NCBI RefSeq assembly: GCF_014324365.1
Contig: NZ_QEIG01000007.1
Location: 62,001-126,000, forward strand
Length of the DNA stretch: 64,000 nucleotides
Direction: 5' to 3'
DNA from: Algoriphagus sp. AK58
GTDB taxonomy: Bacteria > Bacteroidota > Bacteroidia > Cytophagales > Cyclobacteriaceae
Both the position numbers and the translations under genes were made by a program. The notes beneath the pieces were generated by a model. It saw only the letters and a list, made by a program, of their open reading frames with translations. It was not told the origin of the DNA and made no database searches. Shown piece by piece: positions 63,145 to 64,000 of this stretch (the stretch's first letter is position 1; each line of letters opens with the position of its first letter).

Positions 63145-63746
63145 CAGGTTCTTGCCCGGCTGAAAAATCTGGAACGGAAACTGGTTTTGTCTTCCATCAC
63201 GTTCAATTCCTCTTCGGAAACTCGTTTTACGCTTTCTATGGTGTAGAAGGCCTTTTCATCGATTTCTTTCACTTTGGAAATAAATTCGTGAAGCTGGTCC
63301 CGCTTCATCACGGTAAAAAGGAGATTCACTTTTCCATACCTGCCTTCAGCGCCCACGTTGGTGAACCGGTAGTTTTTTTCTTTCATAAACTCCAGCAATA
63401 AGGGTAAAGGATGCGGAGTAATGACCCTTACCAGCACCCTACCCAAGGCCAGTTTTTCATCTAAGGTCATGCCCACATAAGTGCCTGTGGCAAAGCCGCC
63501 TGCATACGCGATGTAGGAAAGCGGATTGTTGACATTTTGGAAAATCTGCCCGATCGCCAAAAGCCAGATCATCGCTTCGAAAAACCCTAAAATCGGAACA
63601 ATATTCTTTTTCCCATTCATCATAAACATGATGCGGAGGGTATTGATCGATACGTCTCCGATCCGGGCGATAAAAATCAACAAGGGCATCAACACATAGT
63701 TGAGTAAATTGTCAGAGATGCCAAGGGAGTTGAATAGATCTTGCAT
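63144..63746 (-). CDS. UPF0316/DUF2179 membrane protein
   Basis: A 200-residue protein with three helices in the N-terminal half (LMPLLIFIARIGDVSINTLRIMF..., about 17-90, with the DUF5698 pattern) and a C-terminal soluble DUF2179 domain (VRVITPHPLPLLLEFMKEKN, VNLLFTVMKRDQLHEF). The start at 63746 (MQDLFNSLGISD) is preferred over longer open frames. The function is unknown. It is coupled to trmN6. Confidence 0.85.
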   Translation of the reverse strand: MQDLFNSLGISDNLLNYVLMPLLIFIARIGDVSINTLRIMFMMNGKKNIVPILGFFEAMIWLLAIGQIFQNVNNPLSYIAYAGGFATGTYVGMTLDEKLALGRVLVRVITPHPLPLLLEFMKEKNYRFTNVGAEGRYGKVNLLFTVMKRDQLHEFISKVKEIDEKAFYTIESVKRVSEEELNVMEDKTSFRSRFFSRART

Positions 63747-63807
63747 GATGGTGCAAAAATACCCCATTATTTGGAGAGGAGGGTATAAAAATTGGAGGAA
63801 TCCGAAT

Positions 63808-64000
63808 TCAGATTTTTCGATCTCTGCCTGCAGGCCACCCAAATGCGATAAACTGCCCGGTCATTGCCAATAAAAACCAGATCAGGATGTTCCAATCGTC
63901 AAACAAATCCAGAGAAATCCCAAAGACCAGGGGGCCTAAAGCTGCCAAGACATAACCGGCAGACTGGACCATCCCAGAAAGTTTTGCTGTGGTCAGGTCT
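63808..64000 (-). CDS. MFS transporter, C-terminal end (truncated by window)
   Basis: The - strand reads TTAKLSGMVQSAGYVLAALG, then PLVFGISLDL, WFLLAMTGQFIAFGWPAG and RDRKI-stop. The first segment is the conserved loop and helix of CynX/NimT-type major facilitator transporters, and a last helix follows. Only about 64 residues are visible; the gene continues beyond 64000. Confidence 0.75.
   Translation of the reverse strand, partial: DLTTAKLSGMVQSAGYVLAALGPLVFGISLDLFDDWNILIWFLLAMTGQFIAFGWPAGRDRKI

Overview
The window is a chromosomal segment of a Bacteroidota bacterium, most likely a Cytophagales member of the Algoriphagus/Cyclobacteriaceae type. This rests on a complete gldK-L-M-N type IX secretion/gliding operon with a PorP/SprF gene, a SprE/PorW lipoprotein, an atpZ-x-B-E-F-H-A-G ATP synthase operon without beta and epsilon, TonB receptor/DUF4249 pairs, a bacillithiol gene (bshA), DUF4271 and DUF4221 proteins, and promoters of the TAnnTTTG type. 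No rRNA, tRNA, CRISPR array, transposase or prophage gene was seen. Genus-level assignment is inference.

Layout. 1-8.8 kb (+): the end of an Omp85-like barrel, DUF4271, hemD, porP/sprF, gldK, gldL, gldM, gldN. 8.8-15.7 kb (-): uvrC, then sprE/porW with a class A penicillin-binding protein. 15.9-21.6 kb (+): ATP synthase. 21.7-23.6 kb (+): an accessory pair, a frameshifted HNH endonuclease overlapping a methyltransferase-HIT fusion. 23.8-34 kb: a SGNH hydrolase, a UbiA-like membrane protein, DUF983, a ceramidase-like protein, purM, an M24 peptidase, bshA, a fatty-acid hydroxylase and an epimerase-like protein, separated by repeat-rich gaps. 34.3-34.7 kb: a 172-bp tandem repeat in front of htpG. 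36.7-40.6 kb: a rearranged accessory zone between htpG and an rrf2 regulator. It holds two lipoprotein cassettes and broken copies of both flanking genes.

40.6-48.6 kb (+): sulfate assimilation and siroheme: Rrf2 regulator, DUF2061, APS reductase, cysD, cysN, sulfite reductase with a HEPN-like C-terminus, uroporphyrinogen methyltransferase and a Met8-type dehydrogenase/chelatase. HemD at 2.4 kb makes the uroporphyrinogen III these last enzymes use. A CCCTAT/ATAGGG motif precedes both the DUF2061-cysH start and the sulfite reductase, and may be the Rrf2 operator. 48.7-64 kb: a lipoprotein, metK, two small related envelope proteins, an M1 peptidase, a GNAT acetyltransferase, UPF0158, an alpha/beta hydrolase, cytidine deaminase, a saccharopine dehydrogenase-like protein, a Kelch lipoprotein/TonB receptor/DUF4249 uptake operon, trmN6, UPF0316 and the end of an MFS transporter.

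The most unusual signals are: (1) the htpG-rrf2 junction, with a diverged htpG 3' fragment, an almost identical duplicated rrf2 promoter and 5' end, three copies of one terminator and two inserted lipoprotein cassettes; (2) the HNH plus methyltransferase-HIT pair; (3) the secreted four-cysteine peptide translationally coupled to a propeller lipoprotein; (4) the shared palindrome in the sulfur genes; and (5) several families of intergenic repeats. Motifs, overlaps and repeats were read directly from the sequence; product names rest on recognised family motifs, and no database search was possible.
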